Below, one piece after another: positions 47,311 to 60,600 of a stretch of 64,000 nt of DNA; the first letter of the stretch is position 1; every line of letters starts with the position of its first letter. The notes under the pieces are model-generated. The model did not search any database and was not told where the DNA came from. It saw only the letters and a program-made list of their open reading frames with translations. This DNA is from Agelaius tricolor (lineage: Eukaryota > Chordata > Aves > Passeriformes > Icteridae), in NCBI GenBank assembly GCA_023055355.1, contig JALJCS010000001.1:52395381-52459380 (forward strand), read 5' to 3'. The position numbers and the translations under genes were made by a program.

Positions 47311-50300
47311 GCCCACATTTTCTTTGTTTTCCTTTTGCTATTGATATATTTGAAGAATACACAATGAAATGGGCTACTGGAGATCTCTACACCAATAATT
47401 TCATTCTGCTCACAAACTTCAGAGTTGGAGGAGAAGTCCTCTTTCTCAGTAACATTTTATACCTTCTGCTGTCCACAGTTGTTTGTCTCTGCCCTCACAT
47501 GGCTCTTTAACAGATGGAATTTTTACAGTGCCTTGTGCTGGACTAAAAACAAATCCAATAAATATGAAAATAATAAGGAACACTTTCTTTTTATTACAAT
47601 TATCTACAATGTATGGATATAATTTTAATTTTGAAATCAAATTATCTCACGTATGATTAAATTATACTTCCAAATGCTGCTTATAGGATCACAGAATTTA
47701 TTTTATGTTTAAAGCTGCTAGAGGAGCTCTATTTTTGGAGCTCTATTTTTATTTAGGGTGCTTTTTGACTTCCTTGTATTACTTTTGAAGAGATGATTGT
47801 CATCTCTTCATCCTATGAAATTGTAACTGCCTTTTAAAACCATAATAGAGTCATGTTATTTATTGCTATCACTCTATTTCTAAAGAAAAAAATCTTGCTT
47901 TGAGGAGAATGTAGCTAAACATATTAATTTCTTTGGTCAATGTAACAAATAATTCAATTTGCAAAATTATATGCTCCATCAGCCCAAAGGAAAGTTGATT
48001 CTACTTCAGTTCTTCTCTCTGAAGCCTATTACAAAGATGACTGAAATTATGAGTCTGTTAAAGATATGCCACAGGTTCTCCTCCAGTTTTTACAAAAAAC
48101 ACTGGCTTATATGGCTTCTCATGACACTTTGGAAGTGATTTGACATACTTGTTGTTTACATTTTACTTCATCCCAATAACAGGAGTAAAAGGTAAATTAC
48201 AATAAATTTAAATTACAGCCTCTCAGTTTCAACCACTGAGAATTAATCCACTTTATTTAATGCTGCAATCATATCTTTTTATTCATTTTGCAATATTATC
48301 CTAGCAAATGAAAAGTTTCAACAGTTGCAAATCCAATTCTTTTGATGTAAAAAGTAATTTTTATTGATTTCTTATTTGTAGGGCACTATCAGTGTAGAGC
48401 TAATTTCCTTTAGACTAGCAAATTGCTGCTAATAATCTTAAGTTAAAATCTTCAGGAAATGAGCTAGAAATTAGTCTAGTGTGCATAAACCTACAGCATT
48501 GAACAGGGATGTATTTGTGAAATTAAGTAGACCTCCAGCTGGTAGAAAGAATCAATATCTGATTATGTCCCTTCTCCTGGTCTTTATTTTTTTCCTCAGG
48601 TAAATGCAGTGCCCTGTGGCTCCATTGCTCTAAAATAAACTTTGCAAAGGCAATGATAATTGTTGATGGTTACTCTTGTTTTGACCATCATTGCTAATTG
48701 GTAGGAGAGTTTGTGTTATGCTTCAGCTGAAATATCTATTTCTGTTTTCTCAAAAACAAAGATAAAATGTCAGATAAACAGAACTTCTGAGAATTCCCTA
48801 ACTATAAAAGGCCCTTAAAATTCACATATTTTGTGTTAATATTTTTAATTTTTTTTAATTACTAGCAGGTTCTTAAGCCTCACATACCCCCAAAAGAATG
48901 AAGTCCAGACATTTAAACCCTTTGCAATCCGTTAAAATTCTGTATGGCAATTCGAGTGGGAATATAGAGCTTTAGAGAATCTGAGGTATAGAAAATAATG
49001 GCTATCAAGACCTACTAAAATATCTTTTCTTAAGCATGTGGCTGACATCTCTGAACCTCTGCTTCTGCTCTGTGGGAATCCTTTCCTGGTTCTGTGAGAA
49101 GGAGTATGATACTATCTGATCAAAATAAGTGAAAAAAAAACTTGGCATATTTATTTAATTCTCTGAGTAAAGCAATAGCAATACTTCAGTTTCCTAAAAT
49201 AAATGGTATTATATTTGCACATTTAAGTAGTCATTGTACTTGCTTGATCATATGATTGACTGAATGTTACCAAACTTCCATTGTGGTCATTTGCTTGGAG
49301 ACACATGCAAAGCACCTACTGCACAGAAAACTACTATACTAATAAAAATCCCAAAATAAGTGCTCTCAAGCAATATTAATATGCTCCAGAAATAGTCTGC
49401 ACAACAGTAATATAGGGAATATTAGTTTGATGAAATGTCTGCAAGAACATTCTACATTTGATTCTATTAATTTACATTGCTGCTTCACTGGTATGCACCC
49501 TTAAGATAATTAATTTGAATAGTGGTATTGAATGACATTTACATTTAGACATGCTTGTAGCAACAATGGGGAAAAGTGCATTTGAGTGAGCTTATTGTCA
49601 AGAGGCTGATGTGATATTCTAAAGCCACTATCTGTATTTTATTAACTGGGGTTATCAACTGAATCACAATGAAGTGCTAAGACCTCCACACCTTTTTGCC
49701 CTCAAAATCTGACAGTATTTTTCATTTGGACCAGAGCATTAAGAACTACATTCCTGCTGCTTCAGGGAACTTTATAAAAAGGATTTAAAATTCCCCTGGT
49801 TTTGGTGTTACACAGGTGAATTGCTATCCTCCAAAATGACAGAGAAAGAATGGTGCAATCAGGATGTGTATATTCTCACATGTATATATATTTTCTTAAT
49901 TATTACTGTGATAAAAGATACTGTTCACACAAAAGGGTTTTTTGTCTTTGTTCTAACTATAATTTCATTTTACACTTTCCATTTTATTTGTTTCCAATGT
50001 CTCTTTATTTCTTCAAAATATTCTAGTTGCCATGTCTTCTTCTGTTTTATTCCAGGTATGTGCTAAAATGGAGATAGTGGTGATTATGAAATTCCCAATA
50101 ATATATGAACAAAATACAAAATGCATTAACATGAAATACACTACGACAAACACAAAATAAGAAATACTAATATGAAATGTTAGTTAGCATTAAAATGCTA
50201 TTCATGTCTTGCATCAATAATTCCCTCCATACTAGATAGAACATTGAACTGGAACCAGCTGAATCCTTTTTAGGTCCTACTGTCCAAGTTTAACGAAGAA

Positions 50301-50381
50301 AATAAGCAGTGAATTTTCCAGATATGTAATTTAGAAGTTCTGTATTTTCAATGTAAACCTCTGTGAATACAGACTTGAGTG
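47311..50381. other. AT-rich unique DNA, no gene seen
   Basis: It holds a perfect short palindrome at 47787-47809 and a 17-bp duplication GGAGCTCTATTTTT near 47723-47755. No gene supported. Confidence 0.5.
47787..47809. repeat. perfect 10-bp palindrome with 3-nt loop
   Basis: GAAGAGATGA, loop TTG, TCATCTCTTC. Confidence 0.85.
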
Positions 50382-50387
50382 TCAGTT
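50382..50387. repeat. 6-bp target-site duplication, left copy
   Basis: TCAGTT matches 50730-50735 exactly. Confidence 0.85.
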
Positions 50388-50729
50388 TGTGGAGACCCTG
50401 GGGGACACTCCCTGGTTTAGGGAGACCCAAGAAACTTGCCTCAAAAAGCTGTTAAGACCCCATTGGCTCGTTCCCCTTTTCCTATGTCTGTTCCTATGTC
50501 CCTGAGCCACTCCCTCCCTATCCCCTGATTGCCTCTTATCTTTGTACTGCCCCAAGACCAGGTTTATCCCCAGGCCCCTCAGAGACTGATAAACTTGAAC
50601 CCTCCATGTGTGGTTGCTGGGACCTGATAATCTCACCACGCAGCTGAATAAAACATCTGTGTATATTATGCAAAGGCCCTTTTTGCTTCCTTACCCTGGA
50701 CTATACTAGCAGCAATTCAGGCTCCAACA
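50388..50729 (+). mobile_element. solo LTR of a second ERV family, plus strand
   Basis: 342 bp, starting TGTGGAGACCCTGG and ending GGCTCCAACA, with short inverted ends (TGTGGAG against CTCCAACA). An exact 6-bp target duplication, TCAGTT, flanks it (50382-50387 and 50730-50735). A polyadenylation signal AATAAA lies at 50647-50652, about 80 bp before the end, as expected for an R/U5 junction. The sequence does not match the LTR family at 9590 or 15479-17691. No internal region remains. Confidence 0.9.
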
Positions 50730-50735
50730 TCAGTT
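50730..50735. repeat. 6-bp target-site duplication, right copy
   Basis: TCAGTT matches 50382-50387 exactly. Confidence 0.85.
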
Positions 50736-53406
50736 GATGAATAATTAGATTTACAATGAAATTTTTAAGATCCACAGCAGCATTTTCAAAAGACATGAAT
50801 AAGGTACTTCTTGAAAATATGAGATGTGATATAACTAGAAAGAAGTCTTCACATGTGAAGATGCAATAGTCAGTATTTACCCAGAATAAATGAGTCTTGT
50901 TTTCATTGATTATGATTTGTATTAATTTTTCAATTGTTCTCCTTTACACACTAGCTGATACACAGCCTATGAAGGTAATTAATATAAAACTATAAAACTA
51001 TAAGTACCATAATAAAGACCAAAACTTGAATTACTGTATTCATACTCCCGATGCAAAAGCAGATGTTATATTAGGCAGCACAGAATTAAAACACATAAAT
51101 GGTCTAAGAGCTCCTCTGTCAGAAATCTATTTGCTGTCCATGTTTCAATCATGAAAACTAATAAATATGGAAATATTTGCCTTCCACAGGGAATTAATAC
51201 TCACCAAATTTTCAAAGTCCTACAGGCATTAGGACTGTCCTAGTCACTGAATTTTGCAGAAGTTGCAAACTCTTCTCATTTAGATGTCTGCTTCCATTAG
51301 CATCCCTCAAAAAACCTAGAGCATATTATCCATTTTGATTGCTTTGTTGCTGTCTATTTGCATACAGACATATGGTGTGGGAGATCATTTTACAAAATAT
51401 GATAGAAAACATTTTACAAAATATAGATAGAAAACAATCATGCAACTTTGGAACATTTTAAAGCACACTCAGACATCTCAAGCTGCCATTCCTGTGTCTC
51501 ACATAGCTTTGTTTGCACTTAGCAGAGTATCACTGATGCACTTTGTTGTAAAATGCTGACTGAAGTGATGTTTGAGATGCTTTGTAATAGGAGTGTTTTC
51601 TTCCAATTTCCTATGACCACCACTCTGTAGACTCCCCAACAGCAATAACTCTTGTGAATACTGCAGAGGATCCCCTACAAATTCTATATTCAAAGCCAAT
51701 TATCAGGACTCAGCAGAGTTGAGATGTGCCCCCTGGGGGAAGGTAAACAGCTGCATACCCTTCATTTAGCCACTGCAGATGCAGGTCTGTCATTCACCTT
51801 TAAATTTCTTCACCTAATGATCTCCATGTCTGCTGCAGGCTGACCTCTACCACTAAGCCAGCACAGTTCAAGTGAACAGAATCACATATCTGAGACCTAA
51901 CTCTGCTCAACTTAGCATAGTAACAGCTCTTTATAGTGCCCTCTTTCTACATTGTAAACTCACTGAGATTAAAGAAAACAAACTAAAAAAGAAATCACTT
52001 CAAAGCGCAACTCCTTTGTGTATTAAATGCAACACAGGAAATGTTTATACTTTAAGGCATAATAGATAGAAAAGATAAATCTCTTGATTTACAGTCATTC
52101 ATTCCCACATTAAAGTATCACCAAAAAAGACAAAGGAATAAGATGCTTTTATAATGAACTGGGCAGATAATGTAGTCATTTTCTCAAATGGTGAATTTCG
52201 TCATTTGCCAAAGGGATATAATCATCAGGTTTTTTCAGATACTGTAGTTATTGCATACATGCAAATGAAAAGGATATTCTTCATTTAGATGCTTTTTGTC
52301 TCTTCAGATAATGACAACATTGTGGAACCAACTTTGTGAGATGGATAAAAAATTTAGTGCTATTTACCGTTGTTACCCAGGATTACTCTCCTCAAAATAG
52401 TCCTGATTAGTTTAGTCTGAGATGGAATGAAAAATTACAATCAAAATATGTTTTATAGAAGTGTATGCAAAATAAATTTGTATTATAATCAATATTAACC
52501 CAAGGTTTTTATCTGTCAGACATCTTTCAGATACCTTAAGCTTTATGTGTCTACAGAACAACACTTTTCAGAAGATTTTCCTTCATTTTTTTCCATGCAT
52601 TTATTATAAGACAACTATAGCAATCTGATCTTCACGCAATTTTATTACTAATACATTTGTAATACAAGAGCTAGAACTAAAACAAGATGATTTTTCCTTC
52701 CATTCTTAAGCCACAGGTAGGAGTGGAGGAATGTGAAAGAAGGACATTTTTCTCCAACACTTGCCATTTGAGCTAACTGGTCTTCAATTGCTCGTACCTA
52801 TTTCCTCTACCAAAAACAGGAGTTCGAGTTCTATTTCTAGTTTTTGATCTTTTACTCCATAAAACATTAGAAAAATCTCTGGCTTTTAGACATCTGTAAG
52901 CAAAGTCTTTGCTCATTACAGAAAGACTGGTACATTCCATCTCTAGTTCTTTCCTGAATTTTTTCCCTTTACCTCTATCTGGCTTTCACTGAAACAGGAT
53001 GATTTTTATCCGCATTTTTATTTGGTTTTCTGATAATGGGCACTACATGTTTTCAATGCTCATTACTGCTATACTGTGGTTCACAACTGTAACATTTACA
53101 AACCTAAAAATGATCCCAGCTTTCATCTTCTTTATCTCCTTTTCAGTATAGTATTATATCTTATTTGCATTTTTGACAAAGGTTATCATGCAAAAACAAT
53201 AAGGTGTATGACTCTGTTGCTATCAAGAAATATATGACTAGATTCTTCCAAAGAGGTCTTTCCCACTAATGGGAAATAGAGTTTAATCAGATAATAACTA
53301 GGATGTGAGACTAGGTAAACCAATTACCTAGGTAAACCGTGATTTCTTTCAAAAGGCCCATCATTGTATCACTGACTTTCAGATATTTGTCTCTGTCAGC
53401 TCATCT

Positions 53407-53497
53407 GGGTTTGTGGGTTTTCAGCATCTCCATAAAATATAGAATAATAAAAATGAAAGATATGGGTTTGTGGGTTTGTGGGTTTTCAGCATCTCCA
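53407..53497. repeat. duplication with inserted templated filler
   Basis: The 26-bp GGGTTTGTGGGTTTTCAGCA TCTCCA occurs at 53407-53432 and 53472-53497. The 39-bp filler between them, TAAAATATAGAATAATAAAA..., matches 55462-55497 almost perfectly. Confidence 0.85.
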
Positions 53498-54888
53498 GAA
53501 TCTCCCACATTACACACATCTCTCACATAAGACCTGTGAGAGTCCTTAGAAGTCCTAGTCTTTTGGACCTAGCAGAACTTGCTGGGATGCTTCTTGTAAA
53601 CCAAGGAGTTTTGGTGGACATTTCTCACCTGACATAATTTTTGTACGAGTAATTTTTATCTGTGTTCCAGCACAGGATAATGTTTTGTGCCCAAAACATG
53701 GACTTTGAGAGGACTAGATATCATAGAACCTAGAAATTTTTGAACAGTCACTGGACCGGGAGGAACAGAAAATTGGGGAAATATTGATAATCCAAGCACC
53801 ATTCCCAATTTTTGCTGTTTCCTTAGTATGAAATTGGGACTTAAATCTTTAACTGGAGCTTTCTCCAGTCTTGTGAAGCACAAAACCTATTTCTGGGTCA
53901 AAGGCCTGAAATTTATGAATACCGCCAGCTTCTGCACTCCTTGATTGAATGGACTGAACAGGAAGCATACACAGCTAAGCAAAAAGGTTCGGAAGCTGGA
54001 ATCCAAACCAGAATATTTTAGAGCAGTTCTATGCAATAAAATTTCTTTTTCCACAGTCTCTTTTTCCTAAATACTTATTCCTAATTGACTAGCACATCCC
54101 TTCAAGATCAATCATGTGCATTAATGTTCTGCAGAATTTTGGAATCTCCTGCAGAGGAAAATTAATATTAATAACTTTGAGTTTGAGAGCTATCTAGGAT
54201 ACAGAAAATTACAACATCATTGTGGGGCCCATCAATAAACTGACTGCTTATTCCTAACTATGAGACAGTGGCAACTGGCACTTTTAAGAAGACAGACAAA
54301 TCTAAATTAGGGTTTTTTTCTGAGCTTAGCAGAAATTTTTACAGATAGTTCTTGAAGTGAAAATTGGATGATGAGTTTTGTGTGTTCATTTTGTGATGCT
54401 AAAATGCAGTTATTATTCTTGAATTCATCTGCACCTTTTGATAGAAACACTTTACTGTAGGTTTGAACTGTTACATCTGATTAGCTGAACAGCAAAGATA
54501 AAGGTTGCACTGAGACCCTTCTGTATCAGCAAAGGTAATGAATATAAAGAACAGGCCAAAATAGCATCCTGGCCTTCATTCAGTTCTTTAATTCATTAAT
54601 TTCTCCCCCTAAACAATACCTACTGGCTAAATAGAGAAATAAAACAAAGATGAAAAGGAACAGGCTGTGCATTCAGGCAGTTTAAAAACTAACAATTTTG
54701 CCTTTGGCAATCTAGCACTAAAGACAATAAATAAAGATAATAAATCTTAAACAGCAGATGTCCGAGCAATTATGAGTAAAGAAGCTTTAATCTGAGAGAT
54801 GTTCAAGATATGCACATCTTGGGACTACTTGGGACCGTCTACAATTCCTTCAATCTTCTTTCTTAAGTTTTTAAATATGCAGAGACAG

Positions 54889-55000
54889 AAAATAGTAGAC
54901 AGGGTTGAGTAAGAGATAGATTTTATTTCATGTTCAGTTTATACAAAATAGTAGACAGGGTTGAGTAAGAGATAGATTTTATTTCATGTTCAGTTTATAC
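54889..55000. repeat. perfect 56-bp tandem duplication
   Basis: Two copies of a 56-bp unit beginning AAAATAGTAGACAGGGTTGA and ending TCAGTTTATAC, with no difference seen. The second starts at 54945. Confidence 0.93.
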
Positions 55001-56033
55001 ACTCGAATGCACAAGAAATTATCGTCATGAACAGATTATGCTGTCATTGGATGAGAAATTGTTAAAATGAAAAGGTAAAGATCATTCAAATACAGAAGAA
55101 ATCCATCCATTACGTGTAGCTAAAGAAAACAGTATGGCATTTTGTTACCAAAAGTTAGTACCAGAATTCAAAATCAGTGCACTGAGATCAATAATCTTTC
55201 ACCTTTGTCTGAAAAATATATGCACAAACATTCCCAACACATTTGTCTGAATTGACAAATTGGTCTGATATTTAACAAAGTAATAGAGACAGGGAAGTGA
55301 AGTATTAATACTGCCTCAAAAAAAAGGAATTTGACTGTTAGTCCATTAATCACAAAAAGCAATTTAGGAAAGTGTTAGGACTGAGCAGAAAGCAGCCTGC
55401 ATCACACAGGCTGTGATGTTGGACCTCCAGTAGTGATGTTGCAGGTCATCATTCCCAAAACTAAAATATAGAATAATAAAAATGAAAAATATGGGTTATG
55501 AAATGCAGTTATGTGTCTCCCTTCTGAATTTCTGATAGTGTAGGTATTAGCAATGGCTTAAAACGCAGAGTTGTGTAAGCAAAAAAATATGTTCACACCA
55601 TAGTGTTTCATTTACTGCAATTTTAAGAAAAAGAAGAGGAAAATCATTAGGTTGATTTAAAGATACATTTAGGGTGAGAGTCATGTTTCCTAAGTTGTGG
55701 TAACTAAACTTTGGTTCTGTCTAGTCCTACAAAAGTAGCAGGTTGATATAACTCACCTCCTGGTCAGTACCTATTTCTCTTGCTTAGCTATAAACTCAGG
55801 ACTGCCTTAAAATTTGAAATTATTCCTTAATTAATTTCTATAATGCACTGAAAGCTTTCTGGCTTAATCAACCTATTTGTAAAAATTCATTTTAGAAAAA
55901 AAATATAACGATTCAGAGTAGAAAAAACCATGGTCACTTAGAGAATGCTTGATCACAATTGACATACCTATATTTCCAATGCAGATATTTATCATCACTC
56001 TGCCACATTTTACAGGGAGTAGAAGTCCTCCAT

Positions 56034-56083
56034 CTTCATAAATTTCTTGTAAATGGAAGCTTCATAAATTTCTTGTAAATGGA
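56034..56083. repeat. 24-bp direct duplication, 26-bp period
   Basis: CTTCATAAATTTCTTGTAAATGGA at 56034-56057 recurs at 56060-56083. Confidence 0.88.
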
Positions 56084-58403
56084 CTTCCTAAAATTTCTGA
56101 GACAGAAGCACTACTTATTTAAATAAAAATAATAGGAAACAGTACCTGAAGCATGTCCATCTGAAGAGTCATGCTTATATCATCTGTTTTCTTGGTAGCA
56201 TGAATGCAATGTAGAAAAAGGGGTTTCTTCATATTCTGTTCACACAGTGGTGTTTCAAACAGTTTTTAAACAATTGCTAAACTATGCAATTTTTAAAATA
56301 CCTTCTCTAGACATTAAATTACACCATTCTAATTTTCACGTAATGCCAACATCTTTGTTAGAAAGGGTAACTTAGTTATTTATTGGTCTTCCAACAGCGT
56401 TGCCACAAATAGATGCACAATTTCACTGCTAGATCCATAGGATTCATGAGCTTGTGAAGGTTGCTATTTCCTCAGAATTGCATATCAAATGGATCAACAA
56501 TAAAAGAGACCTCTGAGATCATATCTGACTATAACCATGTTGGCATTAAACTTAGCATGCCTTATTGCTGTTGCATGTAGTCATTTTGTAATATTAATGA
56601 AATTTCTGCTAAAATATATTTCTAGTCTCACAGATTTTTTTCCTAAATAAAAAACCACAAGTTTTCATTTTTACTTTTTCAGTAAGATGCTCTCTTATCT
56701 CTCTTTCTACCAGCACTGTATTTTCATCACCTTTCATCTTTTAGCTTTCACAGATTTATCACTCTGTGCTTAGATCTACTGATCTTTATCATTTTCTCCT
56801 CTAAAAACAGATAAATCCTTTTTTTTTTTTGCAGTGACTGTGCACTATACTTCCAGCATGCCTAACATGCTCCAGATTTGACTTTCTGGCTGTTGGTGTC
56901 AAAGTAGCCACATCTATCTTCCTTGCCTCTTACCTAGAGACAGTAAAATAACAAAATAATTCAGTCTTATCATACCTTTCAGAGAAGTAATAAAAATTTA
57001 TAAAGGATGATTTTTTTTTTTCTGTTGATTGAGTAATTCTATTTTCATGGTGGGCATATAAAGAACTTGTACCTAAAAAGTATTTAGGGTGTTTTTCTGA
57101 GATCATTTTATCTTTTTACCCTTGAGCTGTCTGTAACTTCTGACTTGGAAAAATGTTAAAAGAGACAGAACTGTCTTCTTACATTAGTGGTCTTGTAACT
57201 GGAACCCATAACCAAGGTCAAGTAGAATTATGAGGTCTTCTTTTGTCATTTAAAGGTTTTGTTCCTACATGAATCATTCATTATCTGCTACAACAGTAAA
57301 AGTTAGTAAAAGAACCTTTCAAAGTGTAAAATAAAAAAGCCTGGTTTTCTACCTATCATATTAGTTGATCTCCTCTGTTGGTAGATGTGTTGTGTTGGTA
57401 GACTGTTGGTAGATCTGCTCTGATGTCAAAATTAATGCATTTCTTCTGACTGTGTACATATGAAAAGCCCAAGGATTCAGAAAGAATCACAAGAAATTAA
57501 TTAGTAATGAAAAAACTAACTCCACCCTCATCATGATTACTCTGCCCAACTTGTCTAGCTTTGTCAAATTTGTTGTCTTTCTTCAGGAAATTAAAGGTCA
57601 GACCCAACATAATTTTATTTTGAATATTAGTTGGCTGTTCTCATTAAGGCTGCTTCACTCCAGCTGAAACAAAACACTAACAAAACTGTAGTGAACTCAA
57701 ACATTTTTGTTATTTCCTTAAGAGACTTAAGCACACAGTATTCTGGATGATGTGATTTCTAAAGCAGTTAGAATTTCCTGTTAGGGAAAATTGTGAAACA
57801 GTGAATGAAAACCTGCGCCTCCCCTTGACAATATTAGACTTGGAGAAAAATAAATACTTTGGACGATATGAAGGATGGGGAGTTGGGGTTTTGGTTTTTG
57901 GTTTTTGGGCTTGGTTTGGTTTTTTTTTAATATAATTTAACTATTTTTTTAAACTTAAAAAGGTTTTGATAAGAACTGAAAATTGAAAGAATTTTGTTTA
58001 GCTATCAGAGACGTAAAAGTATTAGATGCCTGCAAAAGAGTGGGCTCTAATTGCCAAAGCTTGGATTCCCAAACGAAAGAAATTGAAATACTGGATCATT
58101 ACTGAAGATAGTTGCACAACTGCATTAAACTAACATTAATTTTGCATTTTCTGTTTACAGATATCTTAACACTTCACTTTGTCTTTCAACTTAAAATCTA
58201 TTTCTAGAAAATGGAAACAAAATAGAGTATTGTGTGCAAAAAGCAAAAGCACCAACATATTTAATATTCCCCATGTGCATAACCTTCTCCAAGAAGCAGC
58301 CAGAAACCCCAAAGGCATGATAGGCTGCTTTATCACGGGGGATGCTGTAAAATGTTGTGTTTATATATACTTCAATCAACAAACATTTTCTTAATGCTTT
58401 GCA

Positions 58404-58424
58404 ATTTCTCACATTGTGAGAAAT
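58404..58424. repeat. perfect 10-bp palindrome, 1-nt centre
   Basis: ATTTCTCACA, T, TGTGAGAAAT. Confidence 0.85.
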
Positions 58425-60369
58425 GTCTCAACAAGGAATTTTACAAAACATTCTTAGCTACCTCATATCAGCCAACTACTTATAGGTAATATTTTATAAC
58501 AACATACTACAGATTTGGATTTACATTCCTCATGTGGGCTTATTTTATGGGATAGATAGGGACTGGGGAGGCTGTAGAGGAAAAAATGTGAATAGATTTC
58601 CTAAGATCCACCATCTGCCTGATAGAGTGTGGCCTCATTAAGGCTTTTCAGTAGCTGAGAGAAAATCACCAAGCACCCTACTGTATTAAAACCTCATAGT
58701 AATTTTCCTGTATCTCTTTAGAGATGCCTTCTTTAAAAGTTACTCATTTTTGTACATCTCCTCTCTGTGTCATAACTTGATGTGTTCTTCCCACCACAGG
58801 GCAGAACACACCTGCTGATCCCACATGTGAAACTGCACAGTCATCCCTCACACCCCAGTGAGTCCTCTCTATTTTCATTTGGAGATATGAAACCCTCCAG
58901 ATGTATTTGCAGAAACTTTTGAGGACAAACAATGGATTATCCATACACTGAACCCATTTATTCGGCCTTCTGGTGCCATGCAAAGGATATTGTCCCCCCA
59001 TACCCTACCACCATTATTCAGCTCTGCTTAGTGCTCTAACACTCTTTTAATAAATATATTTGCTTTTAGATTTGAGCTGTACTGGTAGTAAAGGCCAGTT
59101 AATCCCAGATATTTTTTTTTCCTAGTTGTCCACAAGAGCCTAAATTGTGCCTCCCTTCTCCAAATACTGTTCAGAGTTGCTGTCATCCAGGTGCAAAATT
59201 TCTACCAGCCCTCACCACTAGGAGTGTTTGAAGTAGTAACTGATTGGCTGCTGCAGGTGTGAAGAAGATAATTTTATGTATCCCTCTGAGATTACAGAGT
59301 ACAAATAAGAATTTCAGCTTTACTGCAGCTGTGGAAAGCTACACATTGCATCTCAATTAAAGGATAACTGGGTTCTCTTAGTGGGAAAATAAAACAAAAT
59401 CATGAGGGAAAATATGAAAGTAGACTTTGTTGTCTGGGGCAGAATCTGAAATACAGTTTGTGGGTTTTTAAAAGTTATTGTATGTTTTTAGAAGAATTTA
59501 TGTACACAGAAATTATCACTGAAATATAAAATTTATGTAAAATAACTGTTTGACCTCATAAAAAATGTTTATACATACATTGACAAAATATTTTACCTGT
59601 AGAATCTCTAAATTTTTGTTTTAGCTTCTGTGTTTAAGATTATTTTCTGTATCAAAAATTAAGGGGGGAAAAGTGGTTAAAGCCAAGAGGGGAAAAACTT
59701 TTTATGGGGGAAAATTGTTTTCTCCCATGTTTTGTTTTGTTTTTTGTAACAAAAGAAAAAAAAAGCTACTTTTTTCACAGATGGTTTATTAAGAATCCTT
59801 TTGAATCTGCCTTAGAGCAGAGTTCTATTCATTCAATTCTCCAAAATCATTGGAATGTCTCTGTATAATCTTAACCTCCCATTGCTTAGCTATTTTTAAA
59901 AAAAGCTTTCTGGAAAAAAAGAAATGGATGGATGATCATCTGTTTCACAAAAATGTATAACAGAGCAATGGGAAAAAATACATTGACAGTAAGCATCGAT
60001 ATATATAACTGAGCAACTGAAAAATACCTGTGATGTGGAAGTATCACTCCCAAAATCCTTATACTAGATCATTTCAATGTTAAGACTTTCTGGACAGGAA
60101 AGCCTCTATATTGAACCTCACTGAGTTCTGCTAAGGAAGTTCTTATTTGTTTCATTTTGTTGGTCAAATATAAAAGATTTTTCAGATGTTTTTCCCATGA
60201 AAAAGTTTCTTTCTAGTGTACAGAATGCTGCTTCTAAAGACTTGATTCTAAAGTGTTTCCTACCATTCCCCAGATTCTTTTTAAAATCTAATAATATTGT
60301 CTAACATAATGCTTGTCATCTTTTCTTGAAGTTTTACACTTGTCTATTTGAGTGAAGCCAACAGCTGAA

Positions 60370-60600
60370 AAAGCTCCAAGGATGGAGACTGCAGAGCCTT
60401 TCTTGGCTACCTGTGACAGTGCTCACTCACCCTTACAGTAAGTGAAGAAGTATTTCTGTGTGTTCAGAGGGAGCTTCCTGCTTTCCTTGTAGTACCCATT
60501 GCCTCTGGTCCTGTCCTTGGGCACTACTGAAAAGATTCTGTTTCCCTCTTCTTGCACAATCTCTTTAGATATTTATATATATATATGTGCTCAAACAGGC
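60370..60600 (-). mobile_element. CR1 LINE 3' region, minus strand
   Basis: AGTGAAGAAGTATTTCTGTG, TCAGAGGGAGCTTCCTGCTT, CCCATTGCCTCTGGTCCTGT and GGGCACTACTGAAAAGATTC are antisense CR1 3'-region text. An ATATAT run at about 60570-60585 interrupts it. The high-coordinate boundary is unclear; CR1-like signal fades after 60600. Confidence 0.82.

Larger units (their letters stand above)
50736..60369. other. long AT-rich unique stretch with local duplications
   Basis: No recognised repeat body or gene in about 9.6 kb. It contains the duplications at 53407-53497, 54889-55000 and 56034-56083, a 36-bp stretch at 55462-55497 shared with the first of these, a small palindrome at 58404-58424, and G/T- and G/A-rich runs near 57886-57930 and 59660-59720. 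Confidence 0.5.

Noticed and set aside
46827..47510. Plus-strand frames of 90-100 codons
   Set aside because: They are antisense to the minus-strand CR1 body or lie at its edge.
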